Shown piece by piece: positions 11,612-24,240 of a stretch of 64,000 nt of DNA. Position numbers and translations under genes: made by a program. Below the pieces are notes generated by a model. That model did no database searches, was not told where the DNA came from, and worked only from the letters and a program-made list of their open reading frames with translations. The stretch is from Progne subis subis (lineage: Eukaryota; Chordata; Aves; Passeriformes; Hirundinidae), in contig JAKJHU010000056.1 of NCBI GenBank assembly GCA_022316685.1, positions 1,541,872 through 1,605,871 on the forward strand. Direction: 5' to 3'. How positions within the stretch are numbered: position 1 is the stretch's first letter; each line of letters starts with the position of its first letter.

Positions 11612-13800
11612 TTTTGGTATTTCAGGGGAAGTTGTTCACCTGCAGCACTGTCAAGCCCTGACTGGAATCTTCTTCCTGCCCTGAGAAATCCAAGGAAAAG
11701 GACTGCAGGAGAACTGAATTGTGCAACTCCAGGATAGGATGCTGAACACTTCTGGCTCTGGGGCAACAGAGCTGACAGCTCTGCACTGAACATGCACTGA
11801 TGGAGAAAGGGGGGTATGGAGAGAGAAAATGGCTTTGACACCTGGAACACAAACTCAATATGCCTGTTTCGGTGTTAAAGGCCACGCCAAGGTCCTCAAG
11901 CACAAAGCACAGGGTACTGTCAGTACTGCCAGCTTCTGAAAGGTTCGTGCTGTTCTTGAAGAGCTCACAGTGACTGGAGCAGAAAGAACATTGTGAGCTT
12001 CAAAGGAGTTGAGGACACAGTGGCACATTGTTCTCTCCCTGGAGAATAACAGGACAACTCCTTGGAAGTGGTGAATCAAATTAGTCCTTTTCAAAGCATC
12101 AGAGCTTGGTTCAAGCACTGAAAAAGGACCACACAAATGAGTTCTGTACTTGACAGTTAAATGAAAATGCGCAGGAAAACCTCAGGGTAGCAGCCAGCCT
12201 TCCTTATAGACAGCCCTACGTGTACAAGCGTTGGATTTGATAGAGAAAAAGCTTGGGAATGTAGCCTTATCCCAAACAAAGGAAGGAGTGGTTCTGCTCA
12301 CCAGAGCAGAAAAATCACTTCCAGAAGTTATAAACAATCTGTCAGAGAAGTTGTGGTCCTCCGCCACATGAAGAGCTAAAGCCCCAGAGGTTCTGGACAA
12401 ATCTGAAGCACACTGTTTGTAGCTCCCTCTCCTTTCCAGTTCTTCCAAATTATCCCAGAGCTTGATTAGATTATCCACGTGCCTATTTGTAAAAACAAAA
12501 AAACAAAAAAACAACACCCCCCCCCCAAAAAAAAACCCAAAAAACCACACACACAAAAAAACCCCCAACAAAACAACAACAACCAAAAAAAACCCCAACA
12601 AACAGAAGCTGACCAATCTTCTCAATATGAAGTTTCCATATTTACTTATATAAAGCACCATGAAATAGACAAGTTGCTTTACAAAGAAAAAGAGAATTTT
12701 GAAATATTTGCAGTAAGCATAGGTCTGCATATAAATTTGTAAAGTGCATGGCTTTCTTTCAGATAGATGTCTAACTTTTTACAATATACTGATGAATGTA
12801 CAGGTTTTCTCATACATATGCCATCCTTCATATGCCATTTATAGCTTCACAGTTCTTACAGTTTTACAGATCATGTGCTTGCCAGTTCTGATGCACAGAC
12901 TAATGGAAAATCAACCACTTAAAACAGAGACAAATCAGGCACTAAGCTTTTATAAACTCTGCCAAGGAAGAAGTCAGCCTCGGAGGAAAATTAGTTTGTT
13001 TACTTTTCCCCAAGCACCACAACTCTTGCATTGAATCATGACAGCTTAAGCACCTTTTTTTTTTTTTTTCTGATTATAGGCTTAGACAAGGAGTGTTTCT
13101 GCAATTAATGAAGTACTTCTGTCAGGCACTAAATAAATTTAAACTCTGTCAATGGCATGTGCTGCAGGAAAGCTGCCAACTCAAATCTGTCCCTGGGACA
13201 CAGATGCCTGCATTCCTCCAAACTTCCCCCTCAAATCTGCGAGCTGATGCACTCTCACCCCGAAATCCCGACACACCCCTGCGCTCCGCTAAATGCACAA
13301 AGCTCCCTTTGTTCAGCAGGCGATTTTCTGGGTCGTGCCAGGTGTTAATCTGAGCTGTTTAACACAAAGAGACATCTGCACGACAGCGACAAATAAAATC
13401 GAGCGCAGCGTTGATAGAGAAGAGCATTGCGCTCTGGAAGGAGCGATCCCTCCAAGCAGCTGGGGAGGTTCATTTATTTATCTGCCGAGCATTAGGGCAC
13501 TGACTCATGGGCTCTCCATTTCCAGGTACTTGCACAGCTCAGAGGTGATGATCAGGGTGATGTTACAGACGGCCGAGCTGCTCCCACAGCTTGTTGCTGC
13601 AAAAATGGGTGAGTTGTTATCACTCTGTTCCTGGCAACAGATCCTTCACTTGCCTTGAGCTCTGGAACATTTCCTCTCACCAGGTGAAAGCATTTGATTC
13701 ACTCATCCGGGGAAAATGTGTTCCTATTTTTGCTGATTGTTTCCCTGTTGTTTTAGAAAACTGCATGGGGTGCAGAATTAAAGGGGCAGGTGAGACCCTG
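11612..13800. other. Intergenic, no gene recognised
   Basis: Contains an A/C-rich low-complexity block at 12490-12603, which on the minus strand gives a false G/T-rich hydrophobic open frame. The stretch 13150-13560 is richer in CG than its surroundings but shows no splice-consistent coding signal. Confidence 0.5.
12490..12603. repeat. A/C-rich low-complexity tract
   Basis: Runs of A interrupted by short C runs and CA units. The complementary strand is T/G-rich with short G runs. Confidence 0.9.
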
Positions 13801-14523
13801 TGTCTTGGTTTTGAAAGACAGCTGTCTGCTAGAGAAAACTAGAACTTCCCTTGGAATGGATAATGTAAACCCTCTTCCCTCTAAATTATTATAATTTTGC
13901 AATTAGGGGCTTTCAGGCAAAGATATGGGAGTAGGAGTAACAGTTCTTTACTAGGAATACTAAAAAAAAGAAAAATACAAATGTAGTAGCACACAAAAAA
14001 CAAGCAAGGAAGCAAACAAAAATCCTGGGGAAAACCCTGACAGAGTCAGGGATATGACCTGGCACCCTGGTGGTCAGGGTGTTGGGAGGAGTCCAAATAA
14101 ATCCTCCTGGAGTAACAGATGTGGTTCTGTGGAGTAGAGATGGTCCTGTAGAAAATACAGTGGTGACGAGATGGGTCCAGTCTTCCTCTGGGAATCCAGT
14201 GGAAAAACTGAAATACCTTGTGTTCTTCAGTCCCAGTTTTTATCTAGCTGGGAACAACTGGCTCCTCCCCACTGTGTGGAGCATCTCCCAATGGGATAAT
14301 GGAATGTGTCATGTCATGGCCCATTATCAGAGATGTCTCCTGGAGGATGGAGGGATGGTGACAGAGATAAGAAACACTGCCCCACCTGGGTTAAATGGCT
14401 GGGACATTATCAGGAGGCATCCTCCTCCTTCTCCCCTGGAGTAAGGAGGATAACACATCCCCAAAAAACAGCTTTCAACAGATGAAATAGAACACACATT
14501 TTTAGATTACATAATCCAATACA
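13801..14523 (-). mobile_element. Solo LTR (passerine ERV family)
   Basis: Begins TGTCTTGGTTTTGAAAGACAG and runs through the remembered blocks 'caaagatatgggagtagg', 'aacagttctttactagg' and 'cagggtgttgggaggagtcc', found in a common songbird LTR. The diverged poly(A) signal near 13951 reads on the minus strand, so U5 is at the low-coordinate end. The right end is placed at ACA (14521-14523), with imperfect flanks CCCTG and CTCTG. The family assignment is from memory and the right boundary is uncertain. Confidence 0.6.
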
Positions 14524-17339
14524 CTCTGTGATGAGAATTAAGGCTGGAGGAGGAGCAGGACTGCCCCATTTCAGCACAGGAAGACCTTGAGGGGCTCTTT
14601 AGTTGGACATCAGTGTTTAGAGAAGTAAGAACAAAAAATGCACATCTAAATAGTGAACATTTTACTGTGCTTTTCATCCACTGCTGCCAGTCCCAGGATA
14701 AAAGATCTGCGCCATCCACTCTCACACAAATCCCAGCCTGTAGGGAGCTACCTTGAGGAAAAACGAGGAAATCACTAAAGATAGGAACAGATTCTAGTTA
14801 GAAATAATCTGGGTTACAAACAGCCTTAGAGCAGTCACACGAACTGCACAGAGGCTTTGCTCTGAAAATCCCAAATCCGCAAACGTTCCCTTGCATGCCT
14901 TACCAGCAGTAGAGTCCTTTGAAGCAGTTATAGCCATATTCCAAAATTTATTTTTTCAACATTACAAAGAATTTCAAAAAAATATTTAAATCCTTTTCCA
15001 GTTTTATTATACTACTTCTCAGCAATTTTAATATTTCTAGGGCTGAAAAGTTACCTAAAAATTATAAAACCATTAAAGAATATTTTATCGCTACCTTAAA
15101 AAAACTCAGATGATATCAGATCTGGAAAAATTTAAATATTGACTTAAATCTTGCAGACTTAATTTTGTTTTGTTTTGTGCCTGTAACTAATCAAACAGAA
15201 CAATACTGCTTTTCTCTTGGGAAAAGAGTAAGGTTTTAAAAAGAAATATTGGCAGAGCCACAGAGCCAAGAGGAATTCAGATGCTGCCGATATCTCTGGC
15301 TTCTAGAAGTAGAAAACTCTTCCAAAACTGTCAAATCTATTAATTCTCCTTGTCACACTGCAGAAACTCTTGTGAAATCCTGGATTTTACCCAGATGGGG
15401 AAAATTTTGTAGGTAAAATTAAGAAAACAGAGTTTTCTTATTTTCTTAAGTTGTTTCTATAAAACTTGGAGTGAAAATCTGACTAAAATCACAGTCTTCA
15501 AGCTTATTTAAAGTTATAAACTTATGATTTCTATACAACATTCTGGTAAAAGTTTATTGCCTGTTCATATTTCTGTTTCTTGAACATGAGATCTCTCCTC
15601 ATCTGGATTACAAAAACTTGTGAAAATAAAAGGAGTTGAACAAATAAAAAACCCTGAACATGAATTAGGCATTAAACAATATTCCAAATTTGTTTACTTT
15701 AAATACTATCAGAACAGATAATAAAAAAGCATCCATCCCAAAAAGAATGTAGGACATTTCCCCTTTTTCAGAAGAGCTCCAAACCCATCCATTAGGCGTC
15801 ACACTATAGTGGATGGATGGATCAGTGTCACCACTATGGTGACAATAACCTGCAAAACCCAAACATTTCTACTTTTAGCTGTGTGTATTGAGTGAATTTT
15901 CTGTCCTACAGAGACAGCATCTAGGGCATACAGATCTCTCATCTCCATAATTTCATTTCTTTACTCATTTTCTATGACTTTCTCTGGAAAAAATTGAGTG
16001 ATGTCAACCCATCTCATGGACCAATTTCCTGCTTGGTGCTTTTATATAAAAACAGTGTGCTGGTGTGTAGACTGGAAAAACAGATATTGCATCTTGACAA
16101 TCAATCACCCAAATTAAAAGAAGCCAACTTCATTATTGTCTGAGAAAATAAGAAGTAATTAAAAATGAAGTATTTAGATAACAATTGTAATAAGTATCAA
16201 GAGCCTCTTATTTTCTCTCTACTGAGTTCTATCATAAAAGACAGAAACAGAGCAGATCAATTTTTTTTTTCCAAAACAATTTCAATCTAGTTTTATAATT
16301 AAATCAAAGATAGATTTCCCCATTAGTACAACTATTGCAGTATCTGAGTAATTATGAATAATCAGCCAAGGGTATTCTTTACTGATTTTCCTTGTGCATC
16401 ATTAATTATCTGAAGTGACAGGCCTAACATAATTTCTATCATGAATAAACAAGTAGAGGAAACATGGAGGAAGTCAAGTACAAATAACAAGGAGATGGCC
16501 TCTCTTTGAAAATCAGAGCAATCCTGCAAAATGGTAATGGCTGTTCTATTTAAATGAAGCTGCAAGACATTAAAGCTTGTGATATGTTGCATATCATTAA
16601 TTCCCAGTAAAAGTGTAGATGGAATTCATACTTAATTCAATGCAATTTTCTGCAGTTAATGGCCCTGAGAATCAAGCATTCACAAATGTAAATGGGAGTT
16701 TTTCTATACCAATACTTTATGGGCTTGAAGAACTTGCTTTTACTGTGTGAAGAAAATTATACCTGAGCAATTTTCCATTTTCTTGAGTGTGACCTGATTT
16801 TTATATTTGTAATATGATGTTCTCTTCTGATGATTTACTCTATTACATGTGAATTTTAAAATATTTTTCTATTTGATACATTTTATTTAATGGATACATA
16901 AGTACAAAAATTGCTAATGTGGCTGTATTTCCTTTTTGAGTTTGTGTTCCTTTTTGGTTGTTATTCCATTTCAATGCCAGAAATACGATTTAAGAATCCA
17001 CCCCTGATAATTCCACAGTTTTGGAGAAACTAAGAAACATTTCATTTTCTATATTTTTGAAGCTGTGGCACCAAAAGAACAACTTCTCTCGCCTTGCATA
17101 GCAAGATGCTGATTGAGATTTTTAAAAACGCTTTCTTTACTGTGTGTTGGAGTAGAGGTTGAAACATCTTTATAGCTTTCAGCAGCTTGTACCTACTCCT
17201 GGTGCTGATGGTGCTGGACATTAATCAGTACTGCCAAATTCTGCTGGGAAGAAATTGGTCCTGGCTGCTTGGAAGGGTCAGGGTTCAGTGTCCTCTGCTG
17301 CGCTTCAAAAACCTGCAGCAATGATGAAGGGTGCAAGAA

Positions 17340-17398
17340 AATGAAAAAAAAAAAACAAAAAAAAAAAAACCCAAAAAAAAAACCAAAAAAAACCCCCA
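17340..17398. repeat. A-rich low-complexity tract
   Basis: Long A runs interrupted by short C runs. Confidence 0.9.
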
Positions 17399-19689
17399 CT
17401 ACAACAATTTCTGAAAGTTTTTCAGAGCAGTTTCATTTGTATCTGTGTGTCCTTTGGAAGGGAAGGGGACCTTGAAATCACCTTTTTCTGGTCCATACCA
17501 GACGACTCAATTCAATGACTGGCTGGAAACTTCACCTTCGCTCCTGAAGCTCTGAGGTGACTTATCCCAAAATCCCAGTTATTCCAGTGTGCTGACAGCT
17601 GCATTACTCACTGCTACCAACCCAGCTGAGCAGCTCCTGCATCCTGCAGTGCTGTTTAGATGCTGGAACACTTCCAAGAGCTCTGTTTGCACAGGAAATA
17701 TCTTTGCTACCAATCCGAGCAGCTCTGATAGCACTGGAACAGTGGTGCAGTAAAGGAGACAAAAGAATAAGCTGGGTAATCTCTGCAAGGCTTAGTAATA
17801 GGAAAAATCAGACTGTTAAACTCATATAAAGCTTTTTACAACTGTACTGAATGTAGGAAGCACCAAAACTTCCTTTACCATCAACATCTTATCTATACAA
17901 AATGGAAATCCTCTTTTGTGAATACAAGAGGGAGCTTGAAGCACACCAGTACGACAAAATCCACAAAACTGGACATGGCTGATCCCCTGCCTCTGCCTGG
18001 CAACTCTTAAATGTAGAATTTTCTTTCTTTATGCTTCTCCAAGGTTAAAAGATTCAATGTTTTACAAGTTCTGAAGAGGTGATTCTGTTAACAAGGTGAT
18101 GATAATTTAAATTGTTTATGTAAGATGCATATATGAAAATGTAGTCTAATCACTGTTAGAATTCCCATTCATGAGCATCCCATGCATGCCTTCCAAATAT
18201 GACCGAAGATCATGACAGATTTATTAATATATTTGCCAGTGAAATGGATAATTCCATCAGATACATAATTGTTCAGGATGAAATTCAATTGTTCATACGA
18301 TAAGGATCCTGCAAATCATGTGCACAAGTGGAAGATGAAATTAATCTCCTTAAGGAAATGTAATTTAAGCAGGTTTGATCTATGAGGTGCTCTTCCTTTT
18401 AATTTTGAATAATGAATTTCTGTAAACATTACTGTCCTCTGTAATGTTGAGTTTCTAGTCCCAATTATGTTGAACAAAACATTGTTTAGGGTCAACTTTC
18501 ATAATTCTGAAATTTATTATTGGCATGTTACTGAATAAATATTTTGCATTGATAATGAGGGAAGAACTAATATTCTATTAATATTTTTTATCATTCTTAA
18601 CCAAGGAAACTCATTCGCAGAATTTTCTCTGTATTGCAAGCTTACTTCTGAAGCTTACTGATTTTAGACAGCCAATATTTGAAAACATTAATCCTTTGAG
18701 ATTTTGAATGCTATTCCTTTATAATTTCTGATGAGTTCTACAGTGAAGCAGTTCTGAAAGAAGCCAAAGATCTTTCTGCTACACAACCCTTCTGCCATAC
18801 TGAAAAATTACTTGTACAATAGACTTGAGAAATCTTTAATAACAGCTACAGTCAAGAATTGCCTGTTTTTCTCCACTGACTGAAAAAAAGAAACCTACAA
18901 CAAGCTCAGCTGCAGCTTTTCATACTGTATCTACAGATCTAAATGTAGAGTAGTCAGAACACATTTCACATTTACATAGGAACCTTTAGAAAAGGCTGAT
19001 ATTGCAGGCAAGCTGTAAGTGCTAAGCACACAAAGAGCTTTGAAAAATAAGCATTTAAAGTGCACAGTTTCCCTGCAAGATCTGCCAGTTCTGTGTGACA
19101 TTGTTTTAGTTCCATTGCCATGAATGATAAATAACATTTCTTTCAAAATTCAGTATCTGCAAAGCAAAGACCTGGTGCAGATATCATTGTGTGGAAATGC
19201 CACAACACTGCAGTATTTGTAGTCGCTTAAAGCCCTGTAACAACCACAGTATATTTCTGATTTTCTGGCAGTTGTTATGGTTTTAACCTTGCATTATTAA
19301 TAACCTTGTTTTAATCATGGACTGATTTTATCATAAAAGAAAATCTTCTGTGGACAAACTGTTTTGGAGAATGCCTAAAATATTGATCTTAGCTATTTAT
19401 TACCAATAATACGATCCTATTTTCAGTGTCTAATCCACAATTATCAGAATAAAATTTTTAAAAATTTCAAAAAGTGTTTGCTAAGAAATTTGACAACAAT
19501 TTTCACACACCAGCTAGGGATTTACCAGTTTTTATTACATGAATATGCTACCTTGGTTCAGTGTCACATGGGACCAAAAAAGTCTCCCTTGCCTGTTTTC
19601 AGAAACTCTTTTAAATGCAAAAACTTGAACTTTTAAACGCAGACTGTTTCCTGTTTTCCTGCAACCAATGAGGAAAGAATAATTACAGA

Positions 19690-19755
19690 AAAAAAAAAAC
19701 AACAACACAACACAAAACAAAACAAAACCCCAAAAAAACCAAACCAAACCAAACC

Positions 19756-19797
<42 letters not shown>

Positions 19798-19850
19798 ACA
19801 AAAACAAAACCAAAAACAAACACCAAACAAAAAAAAAAAAAAATCCCCAC
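19690..19850. repeat. (CAAAA)n-type satellite
   Basis: About 160 bp of CAAA, CAAAA and CAAAAA units with no interrupting unique DNA; one strand is nearly free of G and T. Confidence 0.95.
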
Positions 19851-20837
19851 AAAAAAACCAACCAGGGAGAACAGGCTGGAAAATCTTAAATTCCTTGTAG
19901 CTTTTTGTCACAGGATTTGTGACACAAGAGGTCAGGATTTGCCTCTTAGTGGAACAGTCAGTAAAACCTGTTCAAAATACTCTTTAATTCCAACTTCCTT
20001 GCCTCTGGCATTTAATTACATCAAAGTAATTCCAAAGTTACAACCAAATGTAAGTAGACACAATGAAATAGTGTTACCACCAACCATTATTTTATTTTCC
20101 CTCTGAAGAGGCAAATAAACTTACTTCCCTGTCTGAAAAAGTTTTGGAATAATATAGAAATATGCACTAAAGAAAAAAAGAAATCAATGAATTATCCCAG
20201 ATTTTATAGTAAACAAGACATGTAATCTAGATAAGTATAAACTAAGGTACAGTATACATTAGTTTTTGCATATTTATACTTATTCATAATTGGCTAAAAG
20301 TCTAATGATCTCATTTTACTTTTTAAATAGTGAGGCCTCCTGCCTTGCTGTGGATGAAATACCATTGATATACTCTCAAGATCCAGGAGACATTTTCAGC
20401 CTTCTGTCAAGTCCTTCATAATTTTTATCCATTAGCTATAAAAGCATTCTTGCATAATTCAATTAATTAGTCCCTGGATTCTTCCTGTTTCTTTGATTTT
20501 CCAGCTCTAAACCAGCCTCAAAAGCCTAAAAACAAAATATATTGAAATTCTAAAGGCTTAACCAAAAATGTGCTAAATGTGTAAAGTTTGGAAAGTTATA
20601 TAACAGCAACTACACAAAAAAAAAACCCCCAAAAAAACCACCAATAAACCCTCTTAATGCTTGAAAGACACTGCGCAGGTCTTCTCAGATTGTGGTGCTG
20701 AAAGAAAAATTGTTTTTCATTTGCCAGATTGGAAAGAAAAGCAGTAAGTTTTCTCCTCTAAAAAGCATATTTTTTAAAAAAATTAAATATTTTTGCAAAA
20801 AAGTCACACTGAATATACAACTATCATAGATTCATAT

Positions 20838-20862
20838 ATATATTTATATATATATATATATA
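20838..20862. repeat. (TA)n microsatellite
   Basis: TATATA run with a single TT interruption. Confidence 0.9.
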
Positions 20863-21563
20863 TTTCTCCACTGACAGATCTTTGTTTTCCTAAAATTGAT
20901 TACCTCTAAAAGAATAAACGACTCTCTTCTCTAGTGTCTGAAACACTCTCGTGCTGATGTTCCACTAACACCCCTGCAACCATTTAAAATAAACCTTTAG
21001 TGCAGCACAGAATCCTCCTCAAGCGAGCCCCATGAAAATAAAGCTTGATTTCTCTCCGTGAGAAGACACAGTGTGACACTACAAATCCTGCTATGCAATG
21101 CTGCTCTTCAATAATTTATTGGAATCTCTGGGCTCCGGGTAAGATGACAAATTTAATATGGAAGCACTGCTCAAGTGTTGAATAAACATGAGCTAAAGTA
21201 TTTTTCCAAATAAACAAAACTGCTGCAAAAGAGTGGCTCGGGGCAGATTAGATTTTTTTTCAGTAATTATTGATAGCAGTGCTATTTGTGGTGCTAATTT
21301 CTTAAGTAAATTAGATAAAACACTACTTAAAGCATGCTTACATTTACCAGATCACCCCCATTTTTTCTTTTGTTTTACAACTCATTTAACATGCAGAGGT
21401 GGATGAAACATCGGGCTAATGGATCATCAAGTTTCAGACTGTTGGAACTTGTGACAAGCAAAATGTAAAAGCACAAGTTCAAAAAAGAGACCACCTTATC
21501 CATATTTTTACACTTTTTGTCGTCTCAGTGCTCTCTCTCTTTCCAGATTTTTAGATCATGAGA

Positions 21564-21616
21564 AGATCTAAATCATTTACAGATCTAAATCATTAAAGAT
21601 CTAGATCATTTACAGG
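21564..21616. repeat. Three-copy 17-bp tandem repeat
   Basis: Three near-copies of AGATCTAAATCATTTAC start at 21564, 21581 and 21598. The AGATCT palindrome recurs in each. Confidence 0.8.
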
Positions 21617-22245
21617 TTTTTCAATAACTCTTTGAGTGACCTTTCAGTGATGATTCACTCTTATAATAATTTTATCATTTAGCGCACTCGATGATATAAT
21701 TCAAAGCATAGTTTCAATGCTTAGTTTCCTTCAAACAAACAAACAAACAACTAGATAAAGCTTTGATGAGTTTTTGAAATCCAAGCAAGCAGATCGCTCC
21801 TTTCTGTGTATTTCCAGATGTTTGAGACAGGAGATTCCTTTATCATGTTGGCTCCTCCCAAGAATATGATACTCAGGCACCGATTAAAAATATTATTTTC
21901 TTTTAGTTTCTCTTACTTTATTAAGGCTTGCAGTGCTCCCCTTCATATCTCTGCTAGAATTCCGTGTTAAAGAGTTGGATGTTTAATACTTTCCAGTCCC
22001 CTGCAGGCAAAGTGCTCGAAGCAAGCAGAACAAAACATCTGCTTGGGTTGTGCCAGCGCATTCCCCTGTTCCTCCAGAAAGATGGGATAAGTACCACCTA
22101 TTCCTGCAAATTTACTGCTTATTTTCTGTGCTCATGGGCTCTTTCACCTCAACCCTTAACACAAGGCAAGGCAAAGAAAGGTTTGGGGATGGGAACCTCT
22201 TCACTGCCTTCTGTGATAAACACAAATGAAAAGAATTTCTTTAGA

Positions 22246-22281
22246 TCCCCCCCCCCCCCCCCTTTTTTTTTTTTTTTTTTT
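22246..22281. repeat. Abutting poly-C / poly-T homopolymers
   Basis: About 16 C followed directly by about 20 T. Length calls here are unreliable in most sequencing data. Confidence 0.9.
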
Positions 22282-23374
22282 ATTTTTAAGGTCTTGTATT
22301 TCCTAAGTACTAGTTTGGTACGTCTGAAGAAATGTTTCTCATTTCTGTTGTTTGTAAAAATACAATTACACGGCCAACACTGCAGCTCCATCAATGGCAC
22401 ACCTGGGGCAAAAAATGCTCTGAAAAAACCCAGTTAATACAAAATGCAGCTATGAGATAAGGTTCCCAAATATACACAGCGAAAAAACCCCACAGATAAA
22501 CGTTTGGATTTTTTTTTTTTTCCCTGAATACTTTTACTTCCCATCTGCTCAATGAATGTGATGCACAGATCTCACAGCTTAGAGACAACTCCAGGGAAAA
22601 GTTACTTAAAAAGGCTCCTGAGAATATCCTGTGCTTTCTTTGGATAAATATGAACCAAACCGTGTGGATTTTCAAGCATAAATAGCTCCTGAAGTGACAG
22701 GGAATGTAAGAATTTCACTTGGAGTTGAAGGCAGAGGATGGAAAAAAACAGGGGTTTGGGCTTTTTTTTCTGTTTTTCTGTTTTCTTGTTTTTATCATAG
22801 ATTTTTATCAGAGATTATGTGGATGGCTCCTTTAAAAAATGAGAACCTGGAGGCGAGAGCAGTACTATCAAGGAATTTTAACGAAATCAGTACTTTTATA
22901 CAGAAATGAAAATGTTCATGCAGGAAATACAACTGGCCTTTTAACGATATTAATATAATAACACTTCAAATTAATTCTGCTACTTTGAAAATTTTCAGAA
23001 CTTTTCCGTTCAGGAGTTAAAGGCAGAAGGATCCATCCTAAGTAGAACACAGTGGGGCAGATATGAAATTTCAGGAGGGTGTGGAGTAAAATACCACAAC
23101 CTCTTAGTGACCACCTACCATTTATAAAACAGCAACACTGGACTGTTGATTTACCTCTTCAGCTATTAATGCTAAAAGTTGTCTCAGCTGGTAGAAATGC
23201 TGTTCTTGAGCACAATTCTCTGCTTATGGAGTGGAACAGAAAGACAATATTGGTTAAAAAAATAGCATTAATCTCTCTCTGGATTATACTGGATTATATA
23301 TCAGGGAGGTGATTTTCAAAGGCTGTTAGAATGAGAAGACTAGTGGATGAGTTTGGGTTTTTTTTTCCATAGTC

Positions 23375-23632
23375 TTAAACTGTGTCAGGGGAGGTTTAGG
23401 TTGGACATCAGGAAGGAATTTCTTCGCAGAATTAGACATTGGAATGGGCTGCCCAGGGAGGTGGCGGAGCCACCGTCCCTGGAGATGCCTGAGGGAAGAC
23501 TGGACGTGGCACTTAGTGCCATGGTCTGCCGCCACGGTGGTGTCCGTTGATAGATTGGATTCAGTGATCGCAGAGATTTTTCCCAAGTTAAAAAATTCCG
23601 TGATTCAGCGACTTTGTGATTCTGGGAATGCG
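23375..23632 (+). repeat. CR1 LINE 3' end abutting the GORASP1 promoter
   Basis: Contains the CR1 blocks 'ggggaggtttaggttggaca', 'gaatgggctgcccagggagg', 'cctggagatgcctgagg' and the tail 'ttcagtgatcgcagagattt' through 'gattctggg'. It ends within a few bases of the GC-rich promoter DNA that starts near 23637, and runs in the same direction as GORASP1. Confidence 0.85.
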
Positions 23633-23636
23633 GCGC

Positions 23637-24240
23637 TGGCCTCGCCCCTCAGAGGAGGCCACGCCCCCTTCAGCGGTAGCCACGCCTCTTTCCCGCCCCC
23701 CACAGCAACGCCTCGCTTCCCCCGCCCCGCCCCCGTCGCTAGGGGGCGTTCCCCGCCGGTCACGCGCCAGGGCGCGGAGACGAGCCGCGCTCCCACATCG
23801 CTCCGCCGTGTCCCTGGGCTGCGCTCGGCGCTCGGCTGCTCGGGCCTGCGGCAGCGCGAGGGCGATGCTCGGGGCCGCGGCCGCCTGACGGCCGGGTCCG
23901 CTCGGGTCCCGGCGGAGCGGTGCCGGCGCTGCCGCCATGGGGCTGGGTTCCAGCTCCGAGGGCCCCGGCGGCGGCGCCGAGGGCTTCCACGTGCACGGGG
24001 TGAGGCGGTCCGCCGCCGGGCCCGCGGGGAGAGGGACGGAGGGAGGGAGGTTGTGAGGGCCGCGAGGGGCGGCGGGCGCCGGGGCGGGTCGGGTGGGGTC
24101 CCGCTGCCGCATCCCACCCGTGGTGGCTGGGTCGCCCCGGCTCCCACCTGTTGGCTCCTTCCCGGAGCTGCCACGCCGGCAGGGGCGGGGCGGCCGCGAC
24201 CTGGCGGGACTTGGGTGCCGAGCAGTCTGGGGGAGCCCGT
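23637..24240 (+). promoter_or_regulatory. GORASP1: CpG-island promoter and first exon of GORASP1
   Basis: An abrupt change to very GC- and CpG-rich DNA, with several CCACGCC and CCCGCCCC boxes (Sp/KLF type) at 23658-23740 and no TATA box, which is typical of a housekeeping promoter. The start codon at 23937 has a strong context (GCCGCCATGG). A 7-codon upstream frame, ATG 23865 to TGA 23888, would lie in the leader if transcription starts before it and might lower translation. Confidence 0.75.

Larger units (their letters stand above)
14524..23370. other. Gene-free AT-rich stretch, about 8.8 kb
   Basis: No exon or transposon 3' end recognised. It contains low-complexity tracts (17340-17400, 19690-19850, 20838-20862, 22246-22281) and long unique AT-rich segments such as 18040-18560 and 20920-21420 that have the look of conserved noncoding elements: few microsatellites, many TAAT/ATTA and AAACA motifs, no frame. 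This is an impression, not an alignment. Confidence 0.45.

Noticed and set aside
12182..12730. A hydrophobic minus-strand frame of 182 codons
   Set aside because: Its middle is translation of the G/T-rich complement of a simple A/C tract; no family features.
13293..13658. A 121-codon plus-strand frame
   Set aside because: No recognisable domain, no splice partners and no promoter; length is within chance for the local composition.
19535..19911. Phe/Leu/Cys-rich minus-strand frames
   Set aside because: Translation of the CAAAA satellite complement.
21564..21616. A CRISPR-like array of short repeats
   Set aside because: Three contiguous degenerate copies with no spacers, in a vertebrate genome.
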